NCBI GenBank assembly: GCA_031002005.1
Contig: JARYHS010008074.1
Coordinates: 13,276,924-13,340,923 of the forward strand
DNA from: Vandiemenella viatica
Taxonomy: Eukaryota > Arthropoda > Insecta > Orthoptera > Morabidae
Reading direction: 5' to 3'
DNA: 64,000 nucleotides
Of the stretch, positions 34,112-46,299 are shown piece by piece. Position numbers and translations under genes: made by a program. The notes beneath the pieces were generated by a model. That model was not told the DNA's origin and made no database searches. It worked only from the letters and a program-made list of their open reading frames with translations. Each line of letters starts with the position of its first letter. Position 1 is the first letter of the stretch.

Positions 34112-36776
34112 CTAGCATTTGCCCGCTGCTTCACGCGCGCGTGCCTTGGCAGGTGTAGAAATTATTTACCGATTTTATTCTCTTATCAGACATTAACGTG
34201 GAAAGGCATGAACTGTTAATGTATTCTGAATAGTTTCGTTTTGTTTCGGTTAATACGTTAGGTTCGGTTTTCATACTGATGTCAGAGAGTTGTTTTATTC
34301 ATATTTTAACATGATGCAATTGATTCAATAGTAGAAAAGGTTCCTGAAAAATTAACAGTAGTAATTCGTGGTTGTAATTATTGTGCGAAGTATAAACATT
34401 TATTGTTTAGAAAGGCTTTCACGGTTTAAAACGACGTTCTTTCTTCTGTGCGCTTTCAGAAGCTATGGATTTAGCGTATAGAACCCGGTTATAGGTCAAT
34501 CGCTTTTCTCGGTGCAGGTTACTTTCATTTGCTCTAGCTATTTCATCTAGTTCTCTTTGACGTTGCAGACGATGTTGTCGGTCTATTTCACTCTCATTTA
34601 GCCGAATATTATTTCTGAAAGCAATATTTAACTCAGCTAAAACATAATATTTTTAAATGCTGATATGGAGGATTCCACGTTAACCGTGGTACCGAAAATT
34701 TAAATGGATATATAACAGTTGTAACGTTAAGAAAGCTGATATTATAATCATTATGTGTAATTTTTTTTGGCGATTTTATGTGTAAACTTTGCCTGGGATT
34801 ATATAGCTAGGTATAAGCTTTGTTAAGGATGTATCTGTGGATTTAATGAAAAATATTCTTTCCATGATACTTAACTAAAAAAAGTTTATTTTTAAATGTG
34901 GATACCGAGGATTGCAACATAACCACGGTGCCATAAATTTATGTAAATATAGCAGTAATCTACGACTTAGTCCTCTTGGAAGTGTGCTGAAATATAAAAA
35001 TTCGTTACCAATAATCACAGCATCTCAATTTTTCTGATTTTTTTTTGTTTTTGTTTTTGTTTTTGTTTTTTGTTGTTTGGATATTGGTTTTATTTTATGT
35101 TGATACACCATCAATTATTCCTGCTTTAAAATAGAAATTTACGTGAATTGGAGCTACTCTTGATTTCAAATCGTCGTATCATTACTGTCATTATTTCAGT
35201 CAGATCCAAAAATGTCGAGATGTGATCATGGTACAGTTTATGTAGTAACGTGCATGTAACTGAAACAATTATTTCTGAGTGGCAACATTATCGCAAGTTG
35301 TGAATCGCTTGAAATGCAACCTGACAGCTGATATGATGCTTTGTTATAGGCCTAAGAGACGATGCCTGCAGCTTTATAATCTACGCGGTGTAGCATTAGG
35401 ATATGAAACATTTTTAATTTAAGTTTCTTTCAATATAGCCGTATTTTCAATGGAATTATTTCAGTCGCATGTAAGTACCTGGCGAAACAACCGCCTGGAC
35501 CAGATGACAGTTGACTCGTTTTGTTTAGCATCAGGCATAACGGGTTTAGTTTTAAAATTTACGCGGTGTAGAATAGAATTTTAGGATGCCTAGTTATATT
35601 TGAAATAAAAATTTGTTACCAATAATCACAGCATCTCAATTTTTTAATTTTTTGCTGTTTGGATATTGGTTTTTATTTTTATGTTGATACACCATCAATT
35701 ATTCCTGCTTTAAAATAGAAATTTACGTGAATTGGAGTTAATCTTGGTTTCAAACCGTCGTATCATTATTGTCATTATTTCAGTCAGATATAATTAATTC
35801 AAAAATGTCAAAATGGATCACGGTACAGTATATGTACTAATGTGCATGTAACTCAAGCAATTATTTCTGAGTGGCAAAATTATCGCAAGTTGTAAATCGA
35901 TTGAAATGCAACCTGGACAGTGATGACAGCTGATATGCTTTGTTATAGGCCAAAGGGACGATTCTTTTAGCTTTATAATTTACGCGGTGTAGCATTAGGA
36001 TCTGAAATTTTTTTTTATTTGAGTTTCTTTCAATATATCCGTATTTTCTATGTAATTATTTGAGTCGCATGTACCTGAATTTTCGGATGCCTAGTTATAT
36101 TTGCACGTTATAGCCACGAGACATATTAATCGAATAAAGTACTTCCAAATATGTGCAATTCCGCACAAGTCATTATGAAAGAAGTATGTTTTATTACTTG
36201 CTGATATTTATAATAGCTGTTTTTCAGACATCGCTCTTCGAGAAAAAACTGAATTTCGTATTAAGTATTGGCTTATTGTGGCTGTATTGTACAGAATTCA
36301 CGTAGCAATTTTGTTCCAGAGACAAACTGTATAACAGTCTACCAGAGACAATACGTCTTCAATATTTGTAATACAACTTTTTCGTAATTCAACAGACCTG
36401 TTACGATTCAAGTAAATGCTGATTATACTTGATTCACGTATTCTTTTTATTTTGAAGTACTGCGGTCCAGAAAAATGAATCGCAGAAGTAAAAAAAAGGA
36501 AATCCTAAATTTTGTCAGGTCTCTTTATGAAAGGAGTGACCGTCTAAATGTGTATAATTATCTGTGGTCTACAGTTTCACATTTCTGAAGTTTTTTACTG
36601 ACTTTCTTCTTCCCGTGGTACATATTAGTCGTTAGCTACTTCTGCAGATGTTGATCAGCAACATTAGCTTTAAAAATTTGGAAACACCATGCAAATTGAT
36701 GCGGTAGTTTTTTGCGTTATTAGAGATCAAGCCTCACTACAAACGCAGCTTGCTTACAGATTTATAATAGTATAGA
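34112..36776 (-). mobile_element. Non-autonomous Helitron, copy H2
   Basis: It has the same termini as H1 (minus strand TCTATACTATTATAAATC at 36776, ending GGGCAAATGCTAG at 34112) and also sits between A (34111) and T (36777). Relative to H1 it keeps about 220 extra bases near 34200-34420 but lacks the H1 segment 18893-19115. It also carries two diverged internal units of about 610 bases (34993-35602 and from 35603), where H1 has one. The palindrome near the 3' end is CACGCGCGCGTG. It lies 90 bases after dynein exon 5. Long stretches, e.g. 36060-36776, are nearly identical to H1. Confidence 0.83.
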
Positions 36777-36799
36777 TAATTCCTAAGTTAACATAATAC

Positions 36800-37370
36800 T
36801 TCACCATTTGATAGGTTGCATTACATTAAATTGCGTAAACCTTTTATATAACAAATTGAACTCATAAATCACTTGAGTGGGATTTTTATTCTCATTCTGT
36901 GCAATGTAAAATTTTTGGACCATGAGCAGCTTGTTTTTCTATGTTGAACCATAATCAGAAAATCAATCAGAGTAATTTGTTCCATTACTGCATAAAAAAT
37001 TTTCATATTGATGGTCATTTTGCTTTGTGATAGGAATAATTTCGAAATAGTCACTAAACAAACCATTGTTGATGTTATTGGGACACTCAGGTCTTTGGTC
37101 TTTAATGTTCAAACAACAGCAACTGTTCATGTTACAGTTCAAATTTGTTAATTTCAGTTTTTTTACTATCTCTTTAATGTCTTCACAACTTTGTATCAGA
37201 GATTCTACATGTGTTATCCGTACTCATTCTGCTTCCTGTCTCACTACCATAACATACATTGTTATATATATCTCACTTTCATTTAATCTTACCACCATTA
37301 TATAAGCAAATACTTTAATCCTTATTTAACAAAATAAATGCTAACATAATATTGTAGAAGTCAGTCTTCA
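36800..37370. other. Intron 5 sequence without recognised features
   Basis: AT-rich stretch between the Helitron and the SINE. Nothing was identified. Confidence 0.45.
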
Positions 37371-37371
37371 G

Positions 37372-37565
37372 TAAACGAGCCCAGTGGTTAAATGGTAACT
37401 CTTAAGCCTGACATTCAGGAGGATGCTGATTCAAATCCCAGATTTTTATTTCATATGGTTGCCTGAAACTTCTCCAAACAAATGCTGGAATGGTTCTTTT
37501 AAAAGGTAATAATGTCTCAACTCCTTGTCCACAAGCCTCTTCCACCAGACATTAAGAAAATAAAA
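37372..37565 (+). repeat. tRNA-derived SINE, full length, diverged
   Basis: The head reads GAGCCCAGTGGTTAAATGG (box A) and GATTCAAATCCC (box B). The body keeps the core in degraded form: TTCATATGGTTGCCTGA, CTCCAAACAAATGCTGGAATG and GTTCTTTTAAAAGG. It ends in an AAAATAAAAAGAGAG tail. The order head-core-tail equals that of the SINE at 3571, with much more substitution, so this is an older copy. Confidence 0.72.
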
Positions 37566-37689
37566 AGAGAGAGATAGAAATTGAGTAAAACAGAAACAAT
37601 CTTTAATTGTTTTTATTTTTATTCTTTGTTCACTCACATCCTGGCATCAAATGAGCTGAATTAAGAAATTTAGAAATGAAACATTCAAT

Positions 37690-38360
37690 GATTAAATATA
37701 TTGAATGAAAGAATGGAGGCTTTCCTAGCTGTCAACTATATATAGAGCTCTTGGGCTTTCCACTGGGAAACAGTGTCAGTCTGATGTAACATACAAAATC
37801 CAAGCCATTTGCGACTCAGCAAGTCTTCCATTGAAGCTAAACAATTTGCCACATACATTCCATATGAATGAATGAAATGAAACTGTGATCAACAAGGTCC
37901 TCCTTATGGAAGACCAGAGAAAAACAAGATACAAGAGGCTGCACAAAAGTCATTTTTACCCTATATTGGAGCAAAAATTACCGGATTAGTAATCAAGATT
38001 GGCATGATGGCTTTGTTTTCTTCCTCCTTTCTTACATATTGGAAAGGTTGGTTTGTGTCTCAAATAATTTGGTATTTATTTTATCCCTTGTAAGTGTGGA
38101 CAGCAGTATATTGGGCGGACTGTGCACTTTTTTTCAGCACTGCATTGAGAATGTGAAATGTGTGCGCCTGAGACAAGTGACAAAGTCAACTGTGTCATGC
38201 ACATCCTAGAGAAGAGACATGTGTCTGATGTCCTACATATATTAGCCTATGCAATTAAACATTAGGAGAGTGTGATTGAGGAGACAATGAAGGTTCATCT
38301 CACAGAATATATTGTAATCAAATATTCTGTCTATCAACTTAGCACAGTGTGGAAACCAGT
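37690..38360 (+). mobile_element. Penelope-like element fragment with GIY-YIG endonuclease
   Basis: Near 37950 the translation reads KSFLPYIGAKITGLVIKIG, the LPYV--VT--I segment near the end of the Penelope RT region. Near 38065 it reads GIYFIPCKCGQQYIGRTV, a GIY-YIG nuclease start (GIY and YIG both visible), followed by HCIENVKCVRLRQVTKS. A stop occurs after SCTS. The two blocks are in different frames. GIY-YIG is the nuclease characteristic of Penelope-like elements. Text to about 38640 may be more of the same element. Confidence 0.68.
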
Positions 38361-38991
38361 TTATTAGTCAGTTAAGAGTGACAATATAGAGCTTTCAAGA
38401 AAGTGTGAGTATGAATTGTGAACAAGAACCAATCCTCTCCAATGTGTGTATCCATGCCAGGCCTCCTGCTATAGTGTTGACGTCTCCTCGTGCCATACTG
38501 CTGGTTCCACCTGCTCGGCACACGTGACTAAGACAGCAGCAGAAACTGTTGACCGGGATGGACTGTATAACTCCAGACTCTTTGCTAGAAGATGAAGCTG
38601 AACAGTGTCTCCAAAACTTCATATCAGATTAATCACTGGGATACTCAAGAACTTTTTGTGTTCAGACATAATTTCAGTACAAACATAAAAAAGGACTGGT
38701 TTATGATTTTGAATAGCCTATAATTGTTAATTCGATGGGTCCTTTGGCTGTAATACTCTTTGATCATGTAGCCAACCATTAAAAACGTGTGGTGAATGTT
38801 TCAGTAAGGTGAAAATCCTCTGCTGCCATCATTTTTGCCACACTCCACTATTTGAATTTTTTATTTGTATATCTATTTTACACTGTTGGTAGTACTTTTT
38901 TTATAATCATTCAAAGAACATATTTCTACTAGCTGTTATTTAAAATGTAACTATTTTAAGTTTTAGAAGTTCATATTTTTTAATCTTTCAG

Positions 38992-39189
38992 AATCAAAAA
39001 ATTCCACAAAAGTATAGAGAGACCATTGTTGAACATGTGGTATATGTCCATCAGACAGTGGGGCAGTATACAAATGAATTTCTCGCAACACTCCGCCGCA
39101 GGAACTATGTCACACCAAAGCACTATCTTGACTATATCAACACCTATCTCAGGCTCCTAGAGGAGAAAAACAACTTCATACTTGCTCAG
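38992..39189 (+). CDS. Dnah10: Dynein heavy chain exon 6: end of AAA4, approach to stalk
   Basis: The acceptor atctttcag is followed by NQKIPQKYRETIVEHVVYVH, QTVGQYTNEFLATLRRRN, and YVTPKHYLDYINTYLRLLEE-KNNFILAQ. The YVTPK-YLD-INTY segment is the conserved element just before the stalk helix CC1. Both ends are in phase 0 (198 bases) and the donor is tcag|gtacgt, followed at once by a run of 18 T. No lesions are seen. The upstream intron carries a SINE and a Penelope-like GIY-YIG fragment. Confidence 0.9.
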
Positions 39190-39289
39190 GTACGTATTTT
39201 TTTTTTTTTTTTTTTCATCTCCATTAACAAATATTTCGATCATTTCACTCTAAGAAGATCCTTGTGAAGTTCTCATTATTTTAATGTGT

Positions 39290-39860
39290 GGTAGATCAAA
39301 TGGTACTTATCATTTGAGGCTACTACAGTTTTAGATAGCTGTTGTACAGGCCCAGTTGCATTATTAGTGTGTTGTTTATGGTGTGGCGTGTGGTAGCTAC
39401 ATGCAAAGTTTGGATGATTTCCACTCTGCTGAAATATTTATCAGACAGTCCTACTTGCAGCTTTTGTGCTGAGGCTGGTCATCTCGTGACATCTCCTCAT
39501 GTTGCAACACTGCAGATACTGTCTCAACAACACCTGACAGTCCCATTTACACAGTGATGAACCTACATTTATCATCCTAGATCTAGCAAACATTTCAGCT
39601 ATGATATAAAGACCAGTTTAGAAGAGTTTGCCAATGTGATACCCACAGCACATCGCCAGCATTGGAGTAAATTTACTGCTTGGCTTTCAGAGAGGCACAC
39701 AATTATTCAGACTGATTCCATTTTGGCACACTTTGTTCCAATGACAGCATTTTTGTTGTTAAAGTATTCTCTGATACACTTGCTGATGAAGGACCCAGCA
39801 GACATGTTTAGATGTAAATGTAAATTTGTACACATCCACACCATTGTGAGGGGGTAAAAA
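39290..39860. other. Intron 6 sequence, unassigned
   Basis: This stretch lies between exon 6 and LINE B3. A short frame near 39460 has CSFCAEAGH, a loose zinc-knuckle look, but there is no further gag-like or RT context, so nothing is assigned. Confidence 0.35.
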
Positions 39861-39864
39861 TATT

Positions 39865-41425
39865 AAATCATAGGGATACTGAGTATAGATCCATAGTTAG
39901 AAAAATCAATAATACTAAAGAAATAGAAGAAGCATTTGAAAAAATAACAGGGGAGGGGCAGATCTGGGAAGGCAAATGTTAGTGCTGAAAATATCACAAA
40001 GCCAGTGATAAGATTGCTACCGATAAACAGTAGAAGTATAATATATAAAGTCATGGAATATGGAAACCTAATTGAGATACATGAACCTCAAGTAGTTATA
40101 GGGGTAAGGAGTCCTGGTTAAAAGAAGGAGTACTAGACAATGATTACAGAGTGTACCACAGAGACAGAGGAGCAACTGGGGGAGTGGTATTCATACTATT
40201 TAACAAAGACTACTACAGTTCACTGGTGTTTAGAGGTCATGACTATGAGTTACTTGGGGTAGACTTCTGGGGAAATAAAAAAGAAAAAGTCAGGGTGTCT
40301 GGTACTTACCGTAGTGGAAAAATAATGATAAGATGAGGCTCTTGGGAAGAAACTAAATTCATATTCAGAGTTCAGAAGTAAGCATAGAATGGTCATGATT
40401 GTTGGGGATTTGAACCTGCCATGTGTCGACTGGGTTTTGAAATAAGATTAATAACACTAAGGAACAAAGATTTGCAACTACCTTTGTAAGGGAAGGAGGC
40501 TTACATAGGGGGTCAAGCAGAAAACAAGGGGACAAAACATGTTGGATATTTTTACTAATAAAGCCAGATGATAACCTAATCGGGTACCAAGTAACCGAAG
40601 GAATAAGTAATCATAATGCAGTTCTGATGGATATAAGGGGATCCAGTACACCAGTTGCCAGAATTGAAAGGGGAAATAGATACAATTATAAAAAGATATT
40701 TCAGGGTTAATTTATTAAATGAAAGAATGGCACAAGTTCAGTGTAGACAAAGTGGGAAGAATTCAAGGAAATGATATGAAAGGGTGAAGAAATGTTTATT
40801 CCAAAACAGAGAAAAATCAAAATCCTTCACCTATTGGAAAGAGTGATATGGGGATGCACTAGAGAAGTAAGGGAATTGGGGTACAAAACTTTGGTCAAAC
40901 CACTGCTGAAATATGGTGGTGTAGTTTGGGATCTACATTTTGGGTATCAAATACAGGAGTTGGAGGGGGTGTAGAGGAGGGCTGCCAGGTTTGTCTTTGG
41001 AAATTACCGCAGAACACATTCGGTAACTAATATGATAAAGGAGCTGGACTGGGATTCATTGGAGGACAGAAGGAGGGTGAAGAGAGTCATGGGAGTGTTC
41101 AAAGCCTATATTGGTGATGAAGCATGGAAAGATATTGGTGGGAAATTTAAGAGAGGTGCTTGGAAGGGGTAAGGTTGACTATGACCACAAGCTGGCACTT
41201 GATTTCAGGGATAAGGGTGTGGGAAAATTTTCGTTCATAGGAAAAGGGAGTGGGGGACTGGAATAAATTGCCAAGAGAAGTGATGATAACATATCAGAAA
41301 CACTGAATGAATTTAAAGTAAAAATTAGTAGAGAGCAAAAAGTAGGTTGGAAGGTGAAAGGGAGGTGGTGTAGGGAGATTACCACCGGAGCAGGTGCTCC
41401 GTAGCAATTTTATCAATTATTATTA
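39865..41425 (+). mobile_element. LINE family B copy B3, internally deleted
   Basis: The endonuclease is read piecewise: HEPQVVIGVRSPG, DYRVYHRDRGATGGVVFILF (40140) and MVMIVGDLNLPCVDW (40392). At about 40800 the sequence jumps straight to the RT thumb and C-terminus: LERVIWGCTREVRELGYKTL, then PHFGYQIQEL-like text and the RRVKRVMGVFKAY block. All RT catalytic motifs are deleted. The 3' UTR has ACCACCGGAGCAGGTGCTCC and ends in a TTATTATTATT tail at about 41425, which defines the family B 3' end. Confidence 0.75.
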
Positions 41426-41429
41426 TTGG

Positions 41430-43015
41430 CAGTTATGTAAATAATTGGATTTGACTTCTCTTTGACAGGTAGAATTGTCACTAGAATGCATTACTTGTTA
41501 ATAGTGGTGTTGTTCCAGGCCTGGTACAGTTATTGATGTTTAGTGTTGTTGCAAGACCTGGCACAGTTGTTCATGTTTAGTGTTGTTGCCAAGCTGGTAT
41601 GGTATACAAAGGGCCTCAGATGGCCAGTGAAGGACATGGAGATACCATGAACTCATCTGAGACAGTATTATCAGCAATTAACTAAGCTTCCATTGGCCAT
41701 ACTGTGAGTCTCCATTAGGCCAGATGGTCAAATCATGCAATATCCAGATTTGTGGTGCATTCAAATGTGCCAATAGCCAAGTGTTGAACTGCATGGGTAC
41801 TCCAGAGCAGCTATACTTGTCATCAAGGTTCTGGTCAACAACATCTGACCACTACAATGGAGGAGCATCGTATTATAATCCCTGCATCATGTTCTGTCAT
41901 CCTGTCAACCTTTTGTTGGAAACTAGAAGTAGCTAGACTAAGTAATTTAAGTCCTATGGATAGGTTGCCATTGACTGCAACACAACTAAAGACTTCTTAC
42001 AGGTTAAGTACAGATTTATATTTCCTGTTTCCTAAATGTTATTTGTCAAGTGCATCAGCACTTTTTAAACTAAACACACACATGCATCTATGAAGCTTTT
42101 TTCTTTTATTTCTGTAAAGAAGTGGTTGTGATATACACAAAAAGCAAAGAGTGAACTTGGCACCGCTGTGTAGGAAGTAGGAAACTCTTTGGAGTTTGCA
42201 AATGATAATGAAACTGTGACACATTATTCCATATTATGTCCAGTATGGTGGTTATTAAATGTGTGGCAGAAATAGTGCAAATTATCAATAAATCATGCAA
42301 GTATTGTCATTATCTTCAATAAATCTTGCATGGTTTCTGGGATTATGTAATTTCCCATATCATATTTAAGATTTGTGGTAATTGTTGTAAGATTCTCTGT
42401 AATTTTCACTTTATGCTCTGTTCTTTATATATGTTTATGGAATTATTTTGTTTTCATCAGTGAGTTTTGCATTGTCTACCTTCCTCATGCCCAGATCATA
42501 GTGTAATACTTCCTGAATTATACTATGGCTACACAATCTACCTTCCCTTTACATGTTTTTATTGGCTGTCATCCTTTATAACATTATTATTTAATCATTA
42601 GTCTGGAAATCTTTCACACTTCTTTATTTCTGTGACCATAGAAAGTTTACTTCTTCTGACTGGCATTATGATTTCATAATGTCTAGTGTTTCGTTATGTT
42701 TCAATTCTGACAATCTTTGATTTCTTCCATTTTCTATTTTTTGCTTATCTACCATCCTGTTTCTGCACACACTGTTGTTTGTTTTAGCATAGAGAGTATT
42801 ACCATGGATAAGATGCAAAACTAGTACTTCTCTCGCCATATATGTAAGCAACCTCAACTGTATTAACTTATGCTATTCACATATTACAATTCAGATGTTT
42901 TATGAAAGTTTCTATAACAATTTTTGTTTGGAAGAATATGTCACTAATTGAATCTGTCATATTTTTATAAATTATTGGTATTGATTGTTTATTGACCATA
43001 TGTTGTTGGTTTTGT
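41430..43015. other. Intron 6, no recognised features
   Basis: Apart from a short local repeat (GGCCTGGTACAGTT / GACCTGGCACAGTTG with TGTTTAGTGTTGTTG at 41520-41590), nothing was identified before exon 7. Confidence 0.45.
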
Positions 43016-43020
43016 TGCAG

Positions 43021-43163
43021 TGTACACGGCTGGAAGTGGGACTAGATAAAATTAAGGAGGCTCAAGTACAGCTTGAAGAATTGAATGAAAGCTTGCTATA
43101 CAAAAGATTGCAGTTGCAGAAAAGACAGAAGCATGTATGTTACTGATGTCTGAGATTGAGGAG
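43021..43163 (+). CDS. Dnah10: Dynein heavy chain exon 7: stalk CC1 start, reading frame broken
   Basis: After ttgttgcag the frame reads CTRLEVGLDKIKEAQVQLEE then LNE, and then leaves the expected frame near 43087-43090. The dynein-like sequence resumes in another frame as QKIAVAEKTEACMLLMSEIEE up to the donor gag|gtaagt at 43164. One extra A in the run aatgaaagc restores a continuous coiled-coil sequence. The exon is 143 bases; phase agreement with exon 8 needs 145, so a second base is also missing, most simply a G at gaggag|gtaagt. Both places are short homopolymers. Either these are assembly or base-calling indels, or the locus is a decayed copy. As given, the frame ends at a stop at 43144. 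Confidence 0.8.
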
Positions 43164-43629
43164 GTAAGTTCCAACTTCTTGGTATTTTTTATTATTTTCA
43201 TCAGGGTTTTATGGAATACTAGATGACCCAAGTGAAAATTTCATAAATAAAAAATGAATAGAGAGATTGAATGCTTGTAATACAATTAAAAGTGGAACCA
43301 CACTTTGTAACCAAATTTTTTTTTTTTTTATTTAGTGTAATATGTATGCTTCAAAATGCTTACAGATATTACAAAACAATTAGAATATTTAAAACTCACT
43401 GTACGTACGACAACTGTCACTGACCTTAACAAAATTCACACAGCATATCAGCATCTCTGTGATATGTGTTGCTGTGTGAGTAAAATCTTTACATAGGAAT
43501 TATATAGCAAAACAAAAGTGTTTCAGTAACAGAAAAATATTGGAAAAGCTAGTCATTGTATAAAAAACAGTTTATTGAGATCTCTATCATACCTGCTGCT
43601 GCAATCTAGGGACTTGGCTCTGAAATGCT

Positions 43630-45265
43630 CATTCACGCGCCTCCTTAAGCATCAAATTCTTTCTTAATTTATGATTTTACCTAATTGGAGACATTAATCT
43701 TAAAACAATATTATTATCGATTTCGGTTAGTATTGAGGAGATAATGGCTCATAATAAAAATTAAAAAAAAAAAAAACCTCACACATTGTACAAATAGTAT
43801 TGATACTTTTGCCCTTTGAGAGTCAAATTCCAAAAAGTTCATTTTATAAAATATGGTAAGACCCTTTGAGAGTCAAATTCCAAAAGTTCATTTTATAAAA
43901 TATGGTAAGACCATAGCGGACACTTGATCTTTAAAATGATACCTCATTTATTGATTTCAGTTTTGGTATCAAGGAAGATAAATGTCCTCGTGACAGAAAC
44001 ATGTGTTGTTCAACTATTAATATTTTTGCCCTTCATGGGTAGAATTTTGAAAAATTATTTTCTTAAACTATGGTTTAATGAAACCGAAGACATTTCCAAG
44101 AGATCAGCCTTATAATACCTAATTTATCAATTTGTTTTAATTTCAGGAGATAAATAACTCGAGGACAAAAAACGCATTTTAGAAATACTGATATTTTCCT
44201 CTTTAAGGGTTAAATTCAGAAAAAAAAAACATTCTTAAAAATATGATGTGACCACAGCAGAGACTTTAATCTTTAGAAGGATACCTCAAATATCTATTAC
44301 GGTTGGATATTAATGGAGATAAATGGCTTATGACACAAAAATGTATTGTAGAACCAGTGATACTTTTTCCCTTTAAGGGTTGAATTTCAAAAGAATTCTT
44401 TTTTATTATATGATGTCACCAAAGCTGAGACCATTACTGTTCATAATCCTACTTCATTTATCGATTTTGGTTAGATATCTAGGGAGAAAATGGCTCGAGC
44501 CTCAAAAAACGCATTTTAGAAATCCCTTTAGAGATCGATTTGAAAAAAAAAAATCCTTTCTTAAAATATAATGTGGTCATGGTGGAGGACGTTAATCTTA
44601 ATATAATACTTCATTTCTGTATATCATTTAGATATCAAGGAGATAAATGGCTCGTGACACAAAAACGCTTTTGTAGAAATATTTAATACCTTTGCCATTT
44701 AAGGGTCAAAATTCCAAAGCAGAACCTTAATTTCTAAAATATACCTTATTTCATGATTTCGATTAGGTATCAAGGAAAAATAAATAGATCGCAACCCAAA
44801 AAAAAAATACGTTATGGAAATAATGGAAATTTTGCCCTCTAAGGGTTGAATTACAAAAAATTCCTTTCTTATAATATGATGTGACCTCAGCGGAGACCTT
44901 AATCTTTAAATTGATACCTCATTTTATCTATTTAGTTTTGATATGATGAGAGATTACTGGCTCATGACACAAAAATGTGTTGCAGAAATATGGGTACTTT
45001 TGCCCTTTAAGGGTGAATTACAAAAAATTCCTGTCTTAATATATGATGTCGTCAAAGAAGAGATCTTAATCTTTAAAATGATACTTCATTTAACGATTTC
45101 AGATCGGTATCCAAGGAAATAAATGACTCGTAACAAAAAATAAACTCATTTTAGAAATATTGACATTTTTGCCCTTTAAGGGTCGAATTCCGAAAAATTC
45201 CTTTCTTAAATTACAATGTGACCAAAGTGGAGACCATAAGCTTTAAAATGATGCCTCATTACTTA
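43630..45265 (+). repeat. Satellite-like tandem array, about 170-bp period, ~9 diverged units
   Basis: The landmark GCCCTTTAAGGGT and its variants recur near 43811, 44031, 44206, 44371, 44697, 44833, 45003 and 45171. It is joined to TTCCTTTCTTAAAATATGATGTGACC, to AATCTTTAAAATGATACCTCATTTA, and to GGAGATAAATGGCTC. Spacing is mostly 165-175 bases. An additional recent direct duplication of 50 bases lies at 43812-43861 and 43862-43910. Frames are not conserved between units. It lies in the intron directly after the frame-broken exon 7. Confidence 0.8.
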
Positions 45266-45349
45266 CATTCTACTGTAACTGCTAAAGCTACTGTTAACAG
45301 CTCTTTATCTCTCAGGAGTTAAGCTATGAACTTTACTTTTCTTATATTA

Positions 45350-45640
45350 AATGTTGTTAGGAATGTTCTCGGCTAATGTTCTTGGTTCTATGATATGGTT
45401 TTCTATTTCTGTTTCTCACTTAAACAACCTCTTAATATACATAAAAAATATTTTCTTCAAATTAATGTAAAATATTTTAGCATCCTTTTCCTTTCTTCTG
45501 CTTTCATTTTACTGTCTAATAGTCATTTCTTCCTGATAAAATCTTCCTTGGCCATTATGATTCTGCTCTTAGCTCTTATATGTGTTGTAAAATCTCCATC
45601 TGTGTAATATTCATATACCTTCATTGTCTAATCTAGTCTT
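45350..45640 (-). mobile_element. LINE C-terminal fragment, decayed
   Basis: The minus strand reads GDFTTHIRAKSRIIMAKEDF then IRKK, and KAEERKRMLKYF after a stop. This fits the ITTRIAxAKxAFxKKK..LLTSK...RKRMVKCF segment common in RTE/R1-like RT C-termini. Support is short and broken. Confidence 0.42.
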
Positions 45641-46299
45641 CCTTTTTTGTGACCTTCATATTCTGTGCTCCCTTAGTTCACACAATTTTCATTTTTTGGT
45701 ATTTATTTTTATTTAATTGTGTTTCAGTCTATTGTCTTACTTTGACATTTTTTAAGAGTCCTTGATTTGCAATTAAGTCAGAATTGTTGTACTTCATGAT
45801 TGTGTAATTTTGTCAGTGAGATTTTTAATGTCATAGGCAAGTTGGAATGAAGCTGTTTCCATGCATGCGTAAAAGTATTGACAGTATTTTTTTATTTATA
45901 TGTCATATGGCTAAGCAACTAATGTTCTGATGTTACTTTGTGTGACGGTGAGAGATCCGGTATCTAGTTTGGTTGCCTATTGTGTAGATTATCATCCGTC
46001 CTGCATCAGCAGTCCATTGTCCAGGGTACACCACGAGGAGGTTATCGACATGTCATACATCAGTATTATCAGTATCACGTGCAGATGAAAGGAGGTTTGA
46101 AACATAAACATGTGTAAACAAGCAACGTTTTGACAATATAACATTTGTATGAGAGTAACAAGGAATTACTAATCTATACACTTAATAACCAATTCTGTGT
46201 CATATATGATGTCATCTGTCATGCCATGATGTCACTCTATGATGTTGCACAATGACATCACTCTTTACATTATTGTTCTTGGTTATGCATGTTATTTAA

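Noticed and set aside
39460..39500. CSFCAEAGH as a retroviral-type zinc knuckle
   Set aside because: Spacing does not fit CCHC and no gag, protease or integrase is nearby.
43630..45265. CRISPR-like repeat pattern
   Set aside because: Repeats are long, diverged and without unique spacers; the genome is eukaryotic. It is a satellite-like array.
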